Of a stretch of 64,000 nucleotides of DNA, positions 1 to 9,186 are shown one piece after another. Numbering within the stretch: position 1 is the stretch's first letter; each line of letters starts with the position of its first letter. A program made the position numbers and the translations under genes. The DNA comes from Bradyrhizobium sp. AUGA SZCCT0283 (GTDB taxonomy: Bacteria; Pseudomonadota; Alphaproteobacteria; Rhizobiales; Xanthobacteraceae): positions 90,267 through 154,266 of the forward strand of contig NZ_JAFCLU010000020.1 in assembly GCF_018130385.1 (NCBI RefSeq). The letters are read 5' to 3'. The notes under the pieces are model-generated. The model ran no database searches, had not been told where the DNA came from, and was given only the letters and a program-made list of their open reading frames with translations.

Positions 1-215
1 CCACCAACAAGGACACGATCTGGGGTTCATTCGGTTCCGGAAACGATTCGGCCTCGGCGAACGCCGCTACATCGGGCGTGAGCAGCACGGTTGCAGCCGT
101 CAGCGGCGGCGGGAATGGCAACGGAAACGGTAATGGCAACGCAAATGGCAACGGAAACGAAAACGGCCATGGCAATGGCAACGGAAATGCCTACGGCCGT
201 TACAAGAACCGTTAG
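1..215 (+). CDS. C-terminal end of a Gly/Asn-rich protein (5' truncated by window)
   Basis: An open frame runs from the left edge (first full codon at 3) to TAG at 213-215. The last 70 residues are Ser/Ala/Gly-rich and then turn into alternating Asn-Gly (roughly residues 38-62 of the visible part), ending Y-G-R-Y-K-N-R. Such low-complexity NG tails are typical of surface or secreted proteins, but no domain is visible in this fragment. It lies 78 bp upstream of the CHASE2 cyclic-di-GMP gene on the same strand and may be co-transcribed with it. The function cannot be assigned from the fragment. Confidence 0.6.
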   Translation, partial: TNKDTIWGSFGSGNDSASANAATSGVSSTVAAVSGGGNGNGNGNGNANGNGNENGHGNGNGNAYGRYKNR

Positions 216-293
216 CGGCACGCTTCAACGACCCGCGCCACGAGCTAATAAGCCTGACGACGACCAAACTCGAAGCACCAGAATGGTGACTAT

Positions 294-3020
294 GTGAAAC
301 GATATCGGCCGCCTATTTTCGTGATGATTGCGCTCGCAATCGTTCTGGCGGGCGGCTGGCATAGTTCGCTTCGCCACGCATTGGCCGACCTGCGGTTCGG
401 CTGGCAGTCGCGACAGGCCTCTGGCGATATTGTGGTTATCGCGATCGACGCATCGTCGATCGACAGGATCGGCGTCTGGCCATGGCCGCGCCTGCTCCAC
501 GCCGAGTTGATCCGGCAGCTTCAGAAGGCGGACGTCCAGGACATCGCACTCGATGTCGACTTCTCCACGCCCTCCGACGCGTCGTCGGACCGAAACTTTG
601 CCGAAGCCCTCCAAAGCGCCGGCGGATCAGTCGTGCTGCCCTCCTTCCAGCAGCCTCGCACCGACAGAACTACGCTTCACGTCAATCGCCCGTTGCAGCA
701 ATTCGCCGAACATTCCTGGCCGGCGCTGGTCAATGTCGAGGTCGGATCCGACGGCCTCGTCCGCCGTTATCCGTTCGGTGAAAAACTGGACGGCAAGTTC
801 GTGCCCGCGATGGCTGCCGTGCTCGCCGGCCAGTACGACGAAAAGCGCACGCCCTTTCTGATCGATTTCAGCATCCGGACGGCGGGAATCCCCAAAGTGT
901 CCTTTGCCAACGTGCTGCGCGGCGATCCGGCGACATTGCAAAAACTGCAGGGCAAGAAGGTCATCGTCGGCGGCACGGCGCTCGAACTCGGTGACCGCTT
1001 CAGCGTCCCGAACGGCGTGATCCTGTCCGGCCCCGTGCTGCAGACACTGGCCGCGGAATCCTTGCTGCAGAACCGCGCGCTGCAATGGACCTCGCCCGTC
1101 GTCACGCTGACCGGCCTCGCTTTGCTCGCCCTCGTCATGCTGGTCTCATGGCGCCGCCTTTCTGCCGGCAAGCGGGTGGCGCTGCTCGCCGCAGTCTCTG
1201 CCGCCCTCGAGGGCGGCGCGTTTGCCCTGCAGGCGGCATTCCCGCTCATTCTCGACACGTCGCTGTTTCATATCGCCATCATCGTCTACATCGCAGCCAT
1301 CGCACTCGATGAAATCGACATCAGGGATCTGCTCGGCAGGGTCGCCGAGAGCCGCTTTCAGCGCGTGGCGATGTCGCTCGGCGATGGTCTGATCTGCACC
1401 GATTCCAATTACCTGATCACGGTCTGGAATCCGGGCGCGACTGCGATCTTCGGCTATCTGCCTGAGGAGATGATCGGCCGCTCGTTCGATGAGATTTGCG
1501 CACGTGACGGCGCCGTTGCCACGTCGTCATTCTCCATCAGGGACGCCGCACGTCTCGCCGCCGGATCGGTGGTCGAGTTCGACGGACGCCGCAGCAATGG
1601 CGAGGTGTTTCCGGTCGAGGCCAGCTTCTCCGGCTGGCAGGGCACCGACGGCTTTCAATTCGGTGCGATCCTGCGCGACATTTCAGTGCGCAAGCGCGAA
1701 GCCGAGAGAATTCGATACCTTGCCGAACACGACACGCTGACGGGTCTCATCAACCGCAACACGCTTCATGCCCAACTCGAGGCGAAAATTTCCGCGGCCG
1801 CGGTAAACGGCCGCAACGTGGCACTGCTCGTGATCGGCATCGACGGCTTCCAGCAGATCAACGACATGCTCGGCAACACCTGTGGCGATCTCGTGCTTCG
1901 CGCCATCTCGCAGCGATTGACGGCGGCTATTCCGCCGGCCGGGCTGGTCGCTCGTTTGAGCGGAGACGAATTCGCGATCGCAGTTCCGACCAGCGACATC
2001 GGCGAAAACGTAAGCCGCTTCGCCGAACGGATCGGCGACGGCTTCGACGCGCCTCTGCTGGCCGGAAACCGCCACCTCCGCGTCAAGGTTAGCATTGGAG
2101 GCGCCATTTGCCCGGGCGATGGACGAACGGCGGACGAACTTCTCAGCAACGCCCATCTGGCGCTGAGCCGTGCCAAGGCGACCAACCGCGGCGGCCACGT
2201 GCTGTTCGAAGATTCGATCCGCCGCGAACTGGAGACGCGCCTGACGCTGGAAGCGGAGCTGGCGCGAGCGGCGGAACGCAATGAGTTCGAATTGTTCTAC
2301 CAACCACAATTTCATCTGGCCGACGGCCGATTGATCGGCGCCGAAGCCCTGATCCGCTGGCGTCACCCCGTGCGTGGTCTGGTTTCGCCGGCAGAATTCA
2401 TGCCGGTCGTCAACACCTCTCCGATTTCCGAGCGGATCGCCGAATGGGTCCTCCAAACCGCCTGCGCCAAGGGAGCCGCCTGGGAGCGCGCGGGACACAA
2501 GCTCCGCATCGGTGTCAATCTTTCGCCATCCCAGCTCGAGTCCGGCGACCTCGCAATCTCGGTCGCGCAGGTGCTCGCCAGCACCGGTTTGAGTCCAACC
2601 AGCCTCGAGCTCGAAGTCACCGAAGACATCCTCCTCCACGACGAGCAGGGCGCGCTGAATACGTTCCTCGAGATTCAGGAGCTTGGCGTTCGCCTCGTCT
2701 TCGATGATTTCGGCACCGGCTTTGCCAGCTTGAGCTATCTGAAGAAATTCCCGCTCGACGGGCTGAAGATCGACCGCTCTTTCGTATTGGGCTTGCTGAC
2801 CGATGCCGACGACGCGGCGATCGTCAGTTCGACCATCGGGCTCTCCAAGCAACTGGGCCTGTCCGTCATCGCCGAAGGTATCGAGGACCGGGCCACCGCG
2901 GATTTCCTGGTCAGCATGGGCTGCGGAGAAGGACAAGGCTATTTCTTCGGACGGCCGATGCCGGGAAGCGAGTTCGAAGCCAAATTCCTCACTGCCCCCG
3001 CCACTGCCGAGGTGGCGTAA
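294..3020 (+). CDS. CHASE2-PAS-GGDEF-EAL cyclic-di-GMP signalling membrane protein
   Basis: 908 residues from a GTG start at 294. Order: N-terminal membrane helix (about 7-23), extracytoplasmic CHASE2 sensor (about 25-250), cluster of membrane helices (about 258-335), PAS (about 345-465), GGDEF (about 475-640) and EAL (about 660-890). The cyclase signature is S-G-D-E-F at 556-560, a variant still found in active enzymes, and no RxxD inhibitory site precedes it. The phosphodiesterase domain has EAL at 684-686, the N of the GVNLS block, DDFGTG and AEGIED, so catalytic residues look complete. It probably makes or degrades c-di-GMP at the inner membrane in response to an external cue; the net direction cannot be told from sequence. 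Confidence 0.95.
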   Translation: MKRYRPPIFVMIALAIVLAGGWHSSLRHALADLRFGWQSRQASGDIVVIAIDASSIDRIGVWPWPRLLHAELIRQLQKADVQDIALDVDFSTPSDASSDRNFAEALQSAGGSVVLPSFQQPRTDRTTLHVNRPLQQFAEHSWPALVNVEVGSDGLVRRYPFGEKLDGKFVPAMAAVLAGQYDEKRTPFLIDFSIRTAGIPKVSFANVLRGDPATLQKLQGKKVIVGGTALELGDRFSVPNGVILSGPVLQTLAAESLLQNRALQWTSPVVTLTGLALLALVMLVSWRRLSAGKRVALLAAVSAALEGGAFALQAAFPLILDTSLFHIAIIVYIAAIALDEIDIRDLLGRVAESRFQRVAMSLGDGLICTDSNYLITVWNPGATAIFGYLPEEMIGRSFDEICARDGAVATSSFSIRDAARLAAGSVVEFDGRRSNGEVFPVEASFSGWQGTDGFQFGAILRDISVRKREAERIRYLAEHDTLTGLINRNTLHAQLEAKISAAAVNGRNVALLVIGIDGFQQINDMLGNTCGDLVLRAISQRLTAAIPPAGLVARLSGDEFAIAVPTSDIGENVSRFAERIGDGFDAPLLAGNRHLRVKVSIGGAICPGDGRTADELLSNAHLALSRAKATNRGGHVLFEDSIRRELETRLTLEAELARAAERNEFELFYQPQFHLADGRLIGAEALIRWRHPVRGLVSPAEFMPVVNTSPISERIAEWVLQTACAKGAAWERAGHKLRIGVNLSPSQLESGDLAISVAQVLASTGLSPTSLELEVTEDILLHDEQGALNTFLEIQELGVRLVFDDFGTGFASLSYLKKFPLDGLKIDRSFVLGLLTDADDAAIVSSTIGLSKQLGLSVIAEGIEDRATADFLVSMGCGEGQGYFFGRPMPGSEFEAKFLTAPATAEVA

Positions 3021-3196
3021 CGGCTGAGCAGCCCGATCAGGCTAAACCATCCGTTAACGCGACCGCTCAAATCCGAGCGTCGCGACAACGCTATTTTCCA
3101 TCTCTTTCCACTAGCGTTGCCCTGTGAACGCGATGGCCAGGCGGCACACCTCAAGATGTCGTCGGCCACATAAGTCGCGAACGGGGATTCGGGGAA

Positions 3197-4393
3197 GTGG
3201 CTGACATTGCCGACACATCGACGGTCCGTCATGCATCGGGCAAGGACGCGAACGCACGCGCGCCAGGCGCCGGCGGGGCGCGGACGCCGCTCGCCGGCGT
3301 TTCAGAGACCCAATGGCGCACGCTTTCCGAGCGCGCCGCCGAGCCGAACGGTTATTATTTGCCCGAATGGGAGTTGGCGGTGAACGCTTCGGCACGGGGC
3401 CGCGTCGACACCGACGCGCTCGGCGCGTGCCGCGATACATCCACCCTGATCGGCCTGATGCCTGTGATCTCGATGTGGCGCGCCTACAGGATCCCGCTCC
3501 CCGCCTTGGTCAGCGCCGATCCCTACGGCACGCTCTGCACGCCGCTGCTTGACCGTGACATGGCGGAGGAAGCCGTCACCGGCATTCTGCAGCAGGCCCG
3601 GCGGGCCGGCGCGCATGCGCTGATCTTCCGCGCCACCTCGCTCGATGGCGCTGCCATGAAGGCCTTCACGGACGTGCTGCGTCGCGACGGCATGGCGCCG
3701 CTCGTGTTGCAATCGCATGTCCGCGCCTGCCTTGACGCTACCGGTGACGCCGACGAAGTGCTGCGCGAGGCGCTCGGCACAAAGAAACTGAAAGAACTGC
3801 GCCGCCAGCGCAATCGCCTAGCCGAACACGGCGCTGTCCACTTCGATGTGGCGCGGACGCCTGCCGAAATGACCGCCGCCATCGAAACATTCCTGATGCT
3901 GGAGGCCAGCGGCTGGAAGGGCCAGCGCGGCACCGCGCTCAGCCAGGACGACGGCGACGCGGCCTTCGTCCGCCGCGCCACGTCAGCGCTGGCCGGGACC
4001 GGCCAGTGCGAGATCGTGACCCTGCGGGCCGGCGAAACGCCGGTGGCAGCCGCCATCGTGCTGCGCCATCAGGATCGCGCCTTCTACTTCAAGCTCGGCG
4101 TCGACGAGCGCTTTGCGAAGTTTTCGCCGGGCGTGCAGCTGACGCTGGAATTGACCCGGTATCTCTGCGCGGATCCGGCCATTCGCCTGGTCGATTCCAC
4201 CGCCGCCCCCGACCATCCCATGATCAACCCGATCTGGCGCGGACGCCTTGCGATCGGCGACGTCCTGATCCCGCTGCGGCGGGGCGACCCGGTCGTGTCG
4301 CTGATCCGCGCAGCCCTCGGCTTGCGCGGCGCGATCCGCGAGCCGGTACGCCGCATCGTTCATTTCGTCAGAGCACGGCAGGAGAAATCCTAA
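3197..4393 (+). CDS. GNAT/FemAB-like acyltransferase (CelD/BcsL family)
   Basis: 398 residues from GTG at 3197, preceded by a GGGGA ribosome site. The C-terminal half (about 175-345) matches the GNAT fold of the CelD/BcsL (Acetyltransf_6) family: a KKLKELRRQRNRL basic stretch, the GxGQ..IVTLRAGETPVAAAIV beta strands and FYFKLGVDERFAKFSPGVQL acyl-CoA region. Members modify cell-envelope polysaccharides or other polymers. Its TAA stop shares one base with the ATG of the next gene (TAATG), so the two are translationally coupled. The substrate is unknown. Confidence 0.85.
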   Translation: MADIADTSTVRHASGKDANARAPGAGGARTPLAGVSETQWRTLSERAAEPNGYYLPEWELAVNASARGRVDTDALGACRDTSTLIGLMPVISMWRAYRIPLPALVSADPYGTLCTPLLDRDMAEEAVTGILQQARRAGAHALIFRATSLDGAAMKAFTDVLRRDGMAPLVLQSHVRACLDATGDADEVLREALGTKKLKELRRQRNRLAEHGAVHFDVARTPAEMTAAIETFLMLEASGWKGQRGTALSQDDGDAAFVRRATSALAGTGQCEIVTLRAGETPVAAAIVLRHQDRAFYFKLGVDERFAKFSPGVQLTLELTRYLCADPAIRLVDSTAAPDHPMINPIWRGRLAIGDVLIPLRRGDPVVSLIRAALGLRGAIREPVRRIVHFVRARQEKS

Positions 4394-5337
4394 TGAATAC
4401 GCTCACCGCCATCGCGCCCGTGATTACGGCCGATCATGACGCGCTCCGCCGCGACTTCCCGCTCAAGCCGTTCGCGATCCGCCACAGGCTCGTCGGCCAT
4501 CCGCTGCTGGCGCTGCCGCGCATCGCGCAGTTGGCCGCCGAACTGCCGCGCGACCTGATCGAGTACAATTCCGGCAAGGTCGCGATCAGCCAGGATCCGG
4601 ATGCGATTCCCACCGTCGACCTCGATCCGGTCGAAGTGGTGAAGAACATCGAAACCGCCGGCGCCTGGATGGTGCTCAAGCGGGTGGAGAATTCGCCTGA
4701 GTATCGCCGCCTGCTGGAAGATACCCTGCTGTCGGTCGCGCGCGCGCGCGGCTTCAACAGCCTGCTGGATGCGGGTTTCGAGCAGGTCGAAGGCTTTCTG
4801 TTCGTGTCCTCGCCGAACTCGACCACGCCGTTCCATCTTGACAGCGAGGACAATTTCTTCGTCCACATCCACGGCGAAAAATTCTTCACGATCTTCGACA
4901 ACACCGACCGCACGATCGTCAGTGACGACGAGATCGAGCGCTCGATGACTAAGCATCGCAACCTGAAATACGACGAGAGTTTTGCGCCGCGGGCTACGGA
5001 ATTCCATTTGTTCGCGGGCGACGGCTGCTACGTGCCGTATCAATGGCCGCACTGGGTGCGCACCGCAGGCACGTTCTCGATCTCGATGGCGGTCACCTGG
5101 AAGACGCACGAAGTGCGGCGGCTGAACGACCTGCACTTCTTCAATTCTATGCTGCGCGGTATCGGCCTGCCGCAGCAGCCTCCCGGCAAGCAGCCGGCGC
5201 TCGACGCGCTGAAGCTTGCGTTCTATCGCACGGTAACGACAGCCATCAAGCCGCTGCGCGCCTCGATGGCGATGCGCCGCGTGCTGCGGCGGATCGCGCT
5301 GGGAAAACGCGCGAACTACTATCTGAAGGGCGCGTAG
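4393..5337 (+). CDS. Cupin/JmjC-like non-haem iron-type protein
   Basis: 314 residues from ATG at 4393 (an upstream in-frame extension exists but overlaps the acyltransferase entirely). The core is a double-stranded beta-helix of the cupin_8/JmjC type: FHLDSEDNFF gives the H148-x-D150 metal pair and QWPHW gives the distal His220, with GEKFF between. These are the three facial-triad ligands of 2-oxoglutarate/Fe(II) hydroxylases, so an enzymatic hydroxylase role is plausible. It is coupled to the upstream GNAT protein, which suggests that both act on the same molecule. No DNA-binding domain is visible, although relatives are sometimes labelled transcriptional regulators. Confidence 0.8.
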   Translation: MNTLTAIAPVITADHDALRRDFPLKPFAIRHRLVGHPLLALPRIAQLAAELPRDLIEYNSGKVAISQDPDAIPTVDLDPVEVVKNIETAGAWMVLKRVENSPEYRRLLEDTLLSVARARGFNSLLDAGFEQVEGFLFVSSPNSTTPFHLDSEDNFFVHIHGEKFFTIFDNTDRTIVSDDEIERSMTKHRNLKYDESFAPRATEFHLFAGDGCYVPYQWPHWVRTAGTFSISMAVTWKTHEVRRLNDLHFFNSMLRGIGLPQQPPGKQPALDALKLAFYRTVTTAIKPLRASMAMRRVLRRIALGKRANYYLKGA

Positions 5338-5346
5338 TCGCAGCAG

Positions 5347-5421
5347 CGTAGCCCGGTGGAGCAAAGCGTAACCCGGGGCCGGTGCAGCTAGATGCGATTA
5401 CCCGGATTGCGTTTCGCTCCA
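5347..5421. repeat. Dispersed palindromic repeat (GTAGCCCGG family), degenerate copy
   Basis: The gap 5338-5638 holds no gene. It contains GTAGCCCGG..GAGC.AAGCG..CCCGGG followed by a partly complementary arm ending near 5421. The same family occurs better preserved at 30207-30287 and 61206-61283. The rest of the gap ends in the strong GGAGGGAGGAG ribosome site of the haloperoxidase gene. Confidence 0.6.
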
Positions 5422-5638
5422 GGCAATCGAAATCCAGACAAGCAGATCGTCTCGGTTCATCAGCCGCCGCCGGTGACCCATCTGCCTGATCGGTCTGCAC
5501 CACTCACGTATTGATCTGCGTCAATCTCCTCTCGCTTCCTCCCGATGGAATGATTTCGCGTCCCGGAGCGGACGCAAAAGAGAGTGGCCGGCTCCGGCGC
5601 AATCCTGCCCAGATTCGCCTGCGAGGGAGGAGATCTCC

Positions 5639-7429
5639 ATGGCCAACCACCCTACCATTTCGACTGAATCCGACCTGAAATCGCCGGCCCTGCCGACCAC
5701 CGCGGTCACTCGCCGCTCGCTGCTTGGCGGAGCCGGCATCGCGGTTGGCGCCGCCGTGCTTGCGTCTCCGCCGAGCATGCCCGGCATAGCCCCGGCCGCG
5801 GCGCAGCCTGTGAGCGCAAAGCCGCGGCCACTCGACGCAGCGTTCAATCGCCGCGCCTTCGAAGTCCGAGAGGCTTGCGCGAGCCACAATGCGAAAATTC
5901 CCATCGCGCCCCACCCGACGAATGGCGATGAGGCGCGCTACGCCAACAAGATCGGTTCCGATTCACGGGGCCTGCCGCACGACAAACGCGGCGAAGTCGA
6001 ACAAGCGGCATGGCAGGCGCTCTATACCGCTTGCCAGTCGGGCGATCCCGCTGATTTCGAGAAAATCTCGCTCGGCGGCACTCGCAAACTGGTCAATCCC
6101 GTAGGCACACAGGCCGTCAGTCTGAGCGGCATAAACCCTACTCAGATTGGGATACCGCCGGCACCGGCCCTTGACAGTGCAGAGCGCGGCGGCGAGGCCG
6201 TGGAGGTCTATTGGCAATCCCTGCTTCGTGACGTTCCGCTTACCGAGTTGCGCGACGACACCTCAAACCGCGACGTGCTTGCAGCAACCGAGGAACTCAA
6301 CAAGCTTGCCGATTTCCGGGGGCCGAAATCTGGTGGGCGCGTCACACCCGGTACGCTGTTCCGTGCCAATGCGCTTTATTTCGACCCGGCTGACCCGAAG
6401 GGCCGCTCCGTCACGCCTCCAGGCGTTTTGGACGGCCCGCTGATCTCGCAATTCCTGCTCCGCGACGTGCCCTATGCCGCACAGTGGATCAGCGCTCAAA
6501 TTCGCACCACGTTGCCCACCAGCGAATTCCTGACCGAATACGAGGAGTGGCTGGCGATCCAGAACGGCGCCGCACCGAAACGCCGGTTGGAGTTCGACGC
6601 GGCACCCCGGTACATAACGACAGGAAGAGATCTCGCGGAGTATATCCATACTGGTCCTGCACTTGGGTGGGCGGCGGCACTGCTCCTTGCAACCCCCGGC
6701 GGTGGGACGGACAAGCGCTACACCGGGATCTATCCCCCGGCAGAGCCCGCGTCCTACCCATCGAACCCGTATCGGAAATCGAAAACCCAAGCCCCTGCGG
6801 GTGCCACCTTCGGGTTGCCTTACGTGCAGGCACTACTCGCCACGGGGATCAGTAACTCCGTCCGCGCGGTCTACTGGCAGAAGTATTTCGTGCACCGGGC
6901 TGTGCGACCGGAAGCCTACGGCGGTCTGGCGCACCATCGCCTCGCCAATGGCGTGAGCGACTACCCGTTGCATGATAACTTCCTGAAATCGGAAGCCCTC
7001 GATCGCAGCAAAGCCAAATACGGCACGTATCTTTTGTCACAAACCTATCCGGAGGCCTCGCCCCTTCACTCTACCTATCCCGGCGGCGCCACGGGCGTTG
7101 GTGCCGTCACGGCGACCATATTGAAGGCGTTTTTCGACGAGAGCCGCGTCATCGCCAACCCGGTACAGCCCGATCCGGCTGACCCGACGAAGCTCGTGCC
7201 CTATAGCGGCCCGCCGCTCACGGTTGGTGGAGAGTTGAACAAGCTCGCGATGAATTTCGGTTTCGGACGGAATTGGGCGGGCATCCACTGGCGTTCCGAC
7301 GCTTCCGCCTCCATGGCGATCGGCGAGGAAGTGGCTATCGGCATGCTGCGGGACGAGCGCACCACGCTCTGCGAACCCTTCGACGGCTTCTCCTTCACGC
7401 GCTTCGACGGCAGCCGCGTGACAATCTGA
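5639..7429 (+). CDS. Tat-exported vanadium-dependent haloperoxidase-like protein
   Basis: 596 residues. A twin-arginine signal (TRRSLLGGAG, residues about 24-33, then a hydrophobic stretch to about 55) predicts folded export. The C-terminal half carries vanadium haloperoxidase/PAP2 landmarks with bromoperoxidase spacing: K415..R423 in KYFVHRAVRPE, H477 in SPLH, and R544..H550 in GRNWAGIHWRSD, the latter being the vanadate-linking His. However, the PSGH motif reads PGGA (481-484), so the usual acid-base His is Ala484 and the preceding Ser is Gly. Known relatives oxidise halides with H2O2; this variant may have altered or no haloperoxidase activity. Start chosen by the strong GGAGG just upstream. 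It appears monocistronic. Confidence 0.85.
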   Translation: MANHPTISTESDLKSPALPTTAVTRRSLLGGAGIAVGAAVLASPPSMPGIAPAAAQPVSAKPRPLDAAFNRRAFEVREACASHNAKIPIAPHPTNGDEARYANKIGSDSRGLPHDKRGEVEQAAWQALYTACQSGDPADFEKISLGGTRKLVNPVGTQAVSLSGINPTQIGIPPAPALDSAERGGEAVEVYWQSLLRDVPLTELRDDTSNRDVLAATEELNKLADFRGPKSGGRVTPGTLFRANALYFDPADPKGRSVTPPGVLDGPLISQFLLRDVPYAAQWISAQIRTTLPTSEFLTEYEEWLAIQNGAAPKRRLEFDAAPRYITTGRDLAEYIHTGPALGWAAALLLATPGGGTDKRYTGIYPPAEPASYPSNPYRKSKTQAPAGATFGLPYVQALLATGISNSVRAVYWQKYFVHRAVRPEAYGGLAHHRLANGVSDYPLHDNFLKSEALDRSKAKYGTYLLSQTYPEASPLHSTYPGGATGVGAVTATILKAFFDESRVIANPVQPDPADPTKLVPYSGPPLTVGGELNKLAMNFGFGRNWAGIHWRSDASASMAIGEEVAIGMLRDERTTLCEPFDGFSFTRFDGSRVTI

Positions 7430-7545
7430 CAGAAGCCGGGCGACGCCCCTGCCGCGAGGCGCCGGCGGCATGGGCGGCGCGACTTAAAACAGATACAATT
7501 GCCGCGGGCTTATCTGCACCGCTCCAACCGGGCTACGTGGACGAC

Positions 7546-8184
7546 TCACTGCAGCGGCGAATGCGGTGCCGGCAGCATGATGGTCGAGTGCATTTCCTCG
7601 AGGAAGCCCGGGCCCTTCCCCAAAAATTCCTGCCAGGCCGGATCCTTCATCGCGTTGCCGCGGGCTTCGGCGCGGGCGTTCAGGCTGGGATAGGCCCAGA
7701 TGTGGCAGGCCTCGTTCGGTTGCCCCGCTTCGGTCGTCCACAGGCCTACGATCTTTGAATATTTCTCGCGCTCCGGCAGCACCGCGGTGAACGCATCGAG
7801 CCATTGCTTGAGGCCACCGGCAGCCTTGCCGCGATAGTTGCGGAGTTCGTAGACATTGCCCGTCGATGCCGGCGCAACCGGCGGCCTCACCGCGTTCATC
7901 AGGCGGACATCCTGACGCACCAGCAACGGCCGGATCAGCGGCACGTACTCGCCGGTCCAGCGCGGGTTCTTGGCGAGTTCGGCCCGCATCCGCGCGCGCT
8001 CGTCGTAACTGTTGTAGCTCCACATATGCAGGACCTGATTGAGCGGCCCGATCTCGGTCGACCAATAGCCTTCGAGCTTGCCGTAGTCGTCCTTGCGGAT
8101 GTCGCGCGACACCGTGCTTGCGGCCCTGATCATGTCGCCGAGCGTGCCGGGCTTTACGGTGTAGGTGCGCAGTTCATAGATCAT
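7546..8184 (-). CDS. NIPSNAP family protein
   Basis: 212 residues from ATG at 8184, preceded by GGGGGA; longer starts run into a dispersed repeat. Two tandem NIPSNAP units are visible, each starting with a YELRxY strand (residues 3-8 and about 110-115) and containing VGxWxTE or EGYWSTEIG and a (H/Q)xWxY strand. NIPSNAP is a dimeric alpha/beta-barrel fold of uncertain function, often found beside metabolic enzymes. A DsbA-family gene lies upstream on the same strand, separated by a repeat. Confidence 0.88.
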   Translation of the reverse strand: MIYELRTYTVKPGTLGDMIRAASTVSRDIRKDDYGKLEGYWSTEIGPLNQVLHMWSYNSYDERARMRAELAKNPRWTGEYVPLIRPLLVRQDVRLMNAVRPPVAPASTGNVYELRNYRGKAAGGLKQWLDAFTAVLPEREKYSKIVGLWTTEAGQPNEACHIWAYPSLNARAEARGNAMKDPAWQEFLGKGPGFLEEMHSTIMLPAPHSPLQ

Positions 8185-8230
8185 GACGTTTCCCCCAAGG
8201 TTTCTTGTGCCGATGATTTCGTCCGATCGT

Positions 8231-8344
8231 GATGGCCGGGCTTGACCCGGCCATCCACGACTTTCTTGCCGCACCGTGGTCAGGACGTGGATGCCCGGCA
8301 CGTCTAGCGCGAAGACGCGCTTCGCGCTTCTGGCCGGGCATGAC
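8231..8344. repeat. Dispersed palindromic repeat, GGCCGGGC..TCTAGCGCGAAGACGCGC family
   Basis: This fills the gap between the NIPSNAP and DsbA genes. It starts GATGGCCGGGCTTGACCCGGCC (a hairpin by itself) and ends CTGGCCGGGCATGACG. The internal string TCTAGCGCGAAGACGCGCTT recurs in the element at 28701-28812, so the two belong to one family. Confidence 0.75.
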
Positions 8345-8358
8345 GAACCAGCCGCGCT

Positions 8359-9024
8359 CTATTCTGCCGCTTGCGCGTTGATTTCGCCGGACACCTGACG
8401 AATGGCGCGGGCGAGTTGCTCGGCGGGCTGCGCGCCGGAGACGGCGTATTTCTGCGCGAACACGAATGTGGGAACGCCGGAGATGCCCTTCTCGGAGGCC
8501 TCCTGCGCCTGGCTGGAGATCAGCGCGACATCCTCGTCGGTCGCAAGACGCTTGCGCACGTCGTCGGCATCGAGGCCGATATCGGCCGCGGCCTGCACCA
8601 GCACGTTCACATCGGTCAGGTCGCCGCCGTCGCGGAAATACAACTCCATGAGGCGCTGCTTCATCTCGGCGGATTTGCCTTGCGCATCGGCCCAGTGGAT
8701 CAGGCGGTGGCAATCGATGGTGTTGGGCTGGCGCTTCACGAGTTCGGGCCGGTAGGTCAGCCCCTCCTCGCCCGCGGCGGCTACAACACGCCCGGCGATG
8801 CCCTTGTAGGCTTCGACCGAACCGAATTTGGCGGTGAGATATTCGTCGCGGCTGATGCCCTCGCGCGGCACCCAGGAATTAAGGAAGAACGGCCGCCAGC
8901 GCACTTCGACGGGAACATCCGGCACCAGCGCCAGCGCGTTCTCGATCCGGCGTTTTCCGATGTAGCACCAGGGGCAGACCACGTCGGAAACGATATCGAT
9001 CTTGAGGGGTTTCAGGGTGCTCAT
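8359..9024 (-). CDS. DsbA family oxidoreductase (FrnE/2-hydroxychromene-2-carboxylate isomerase type)
   Basis: 221 residues. The thioredoxin-fold active site is C17-P-W-C20 within SDVVCPWCYIG, followed by the RRIENAL helix, a large helical insert (about 70-170), and the cis-Pro region GISGVPTFVF near 178-187. This is the FrnE-like cytoplasmic DsbA branch; there is no signal peptide. Such proteins reduce or isomerise disulfides and are often linked to oxidative stress tolerance. It is transcribed divergently from the thioesterase gene. Confidence 0.92.
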   Translation of the reverse strand: MSTLKPLKIDIVSDVVCPWCYIGKRRIENALALVPDVPVEVRWRPFFLNSWVPREGISRDEYLTAKFGSVEAYKGIAGRVVAAAGEEGLTYRPELVKRQPNTIDCHRLIHWADAQGKSAEMKQRLMELYFRDGGDLTDVNVLVQAAADIGLDADDVRKRLATDEDVALISSQAQEASEKGISGVPTFVFAQKYAVSGAQPAEQLARAIRQVSGEINAQAAE

Positions 9025-9186
9025 CGGGACGTCCTTGCTGAATGATGCCCGGAAGGTAGTCCGATCGGGCGAGGAGACAAGGGCAATGGCCGCATGTCTC
9101 GTATCACTTCACCTCCGCGGTTATTGTGGCGGGCAGCCGGCCTTCCTAGAACTTCGCGTATCGATTTGAACCGCGGAGCCCTGCAT

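Noticed and set aside
1683..2936. 417-residue open frame antisense to the CHASE2-GGDEF-EAL gene
   Set aside because: Shadow frame of high-GC coding DNA; no domain, and the opposite strand has complete signalling domains.
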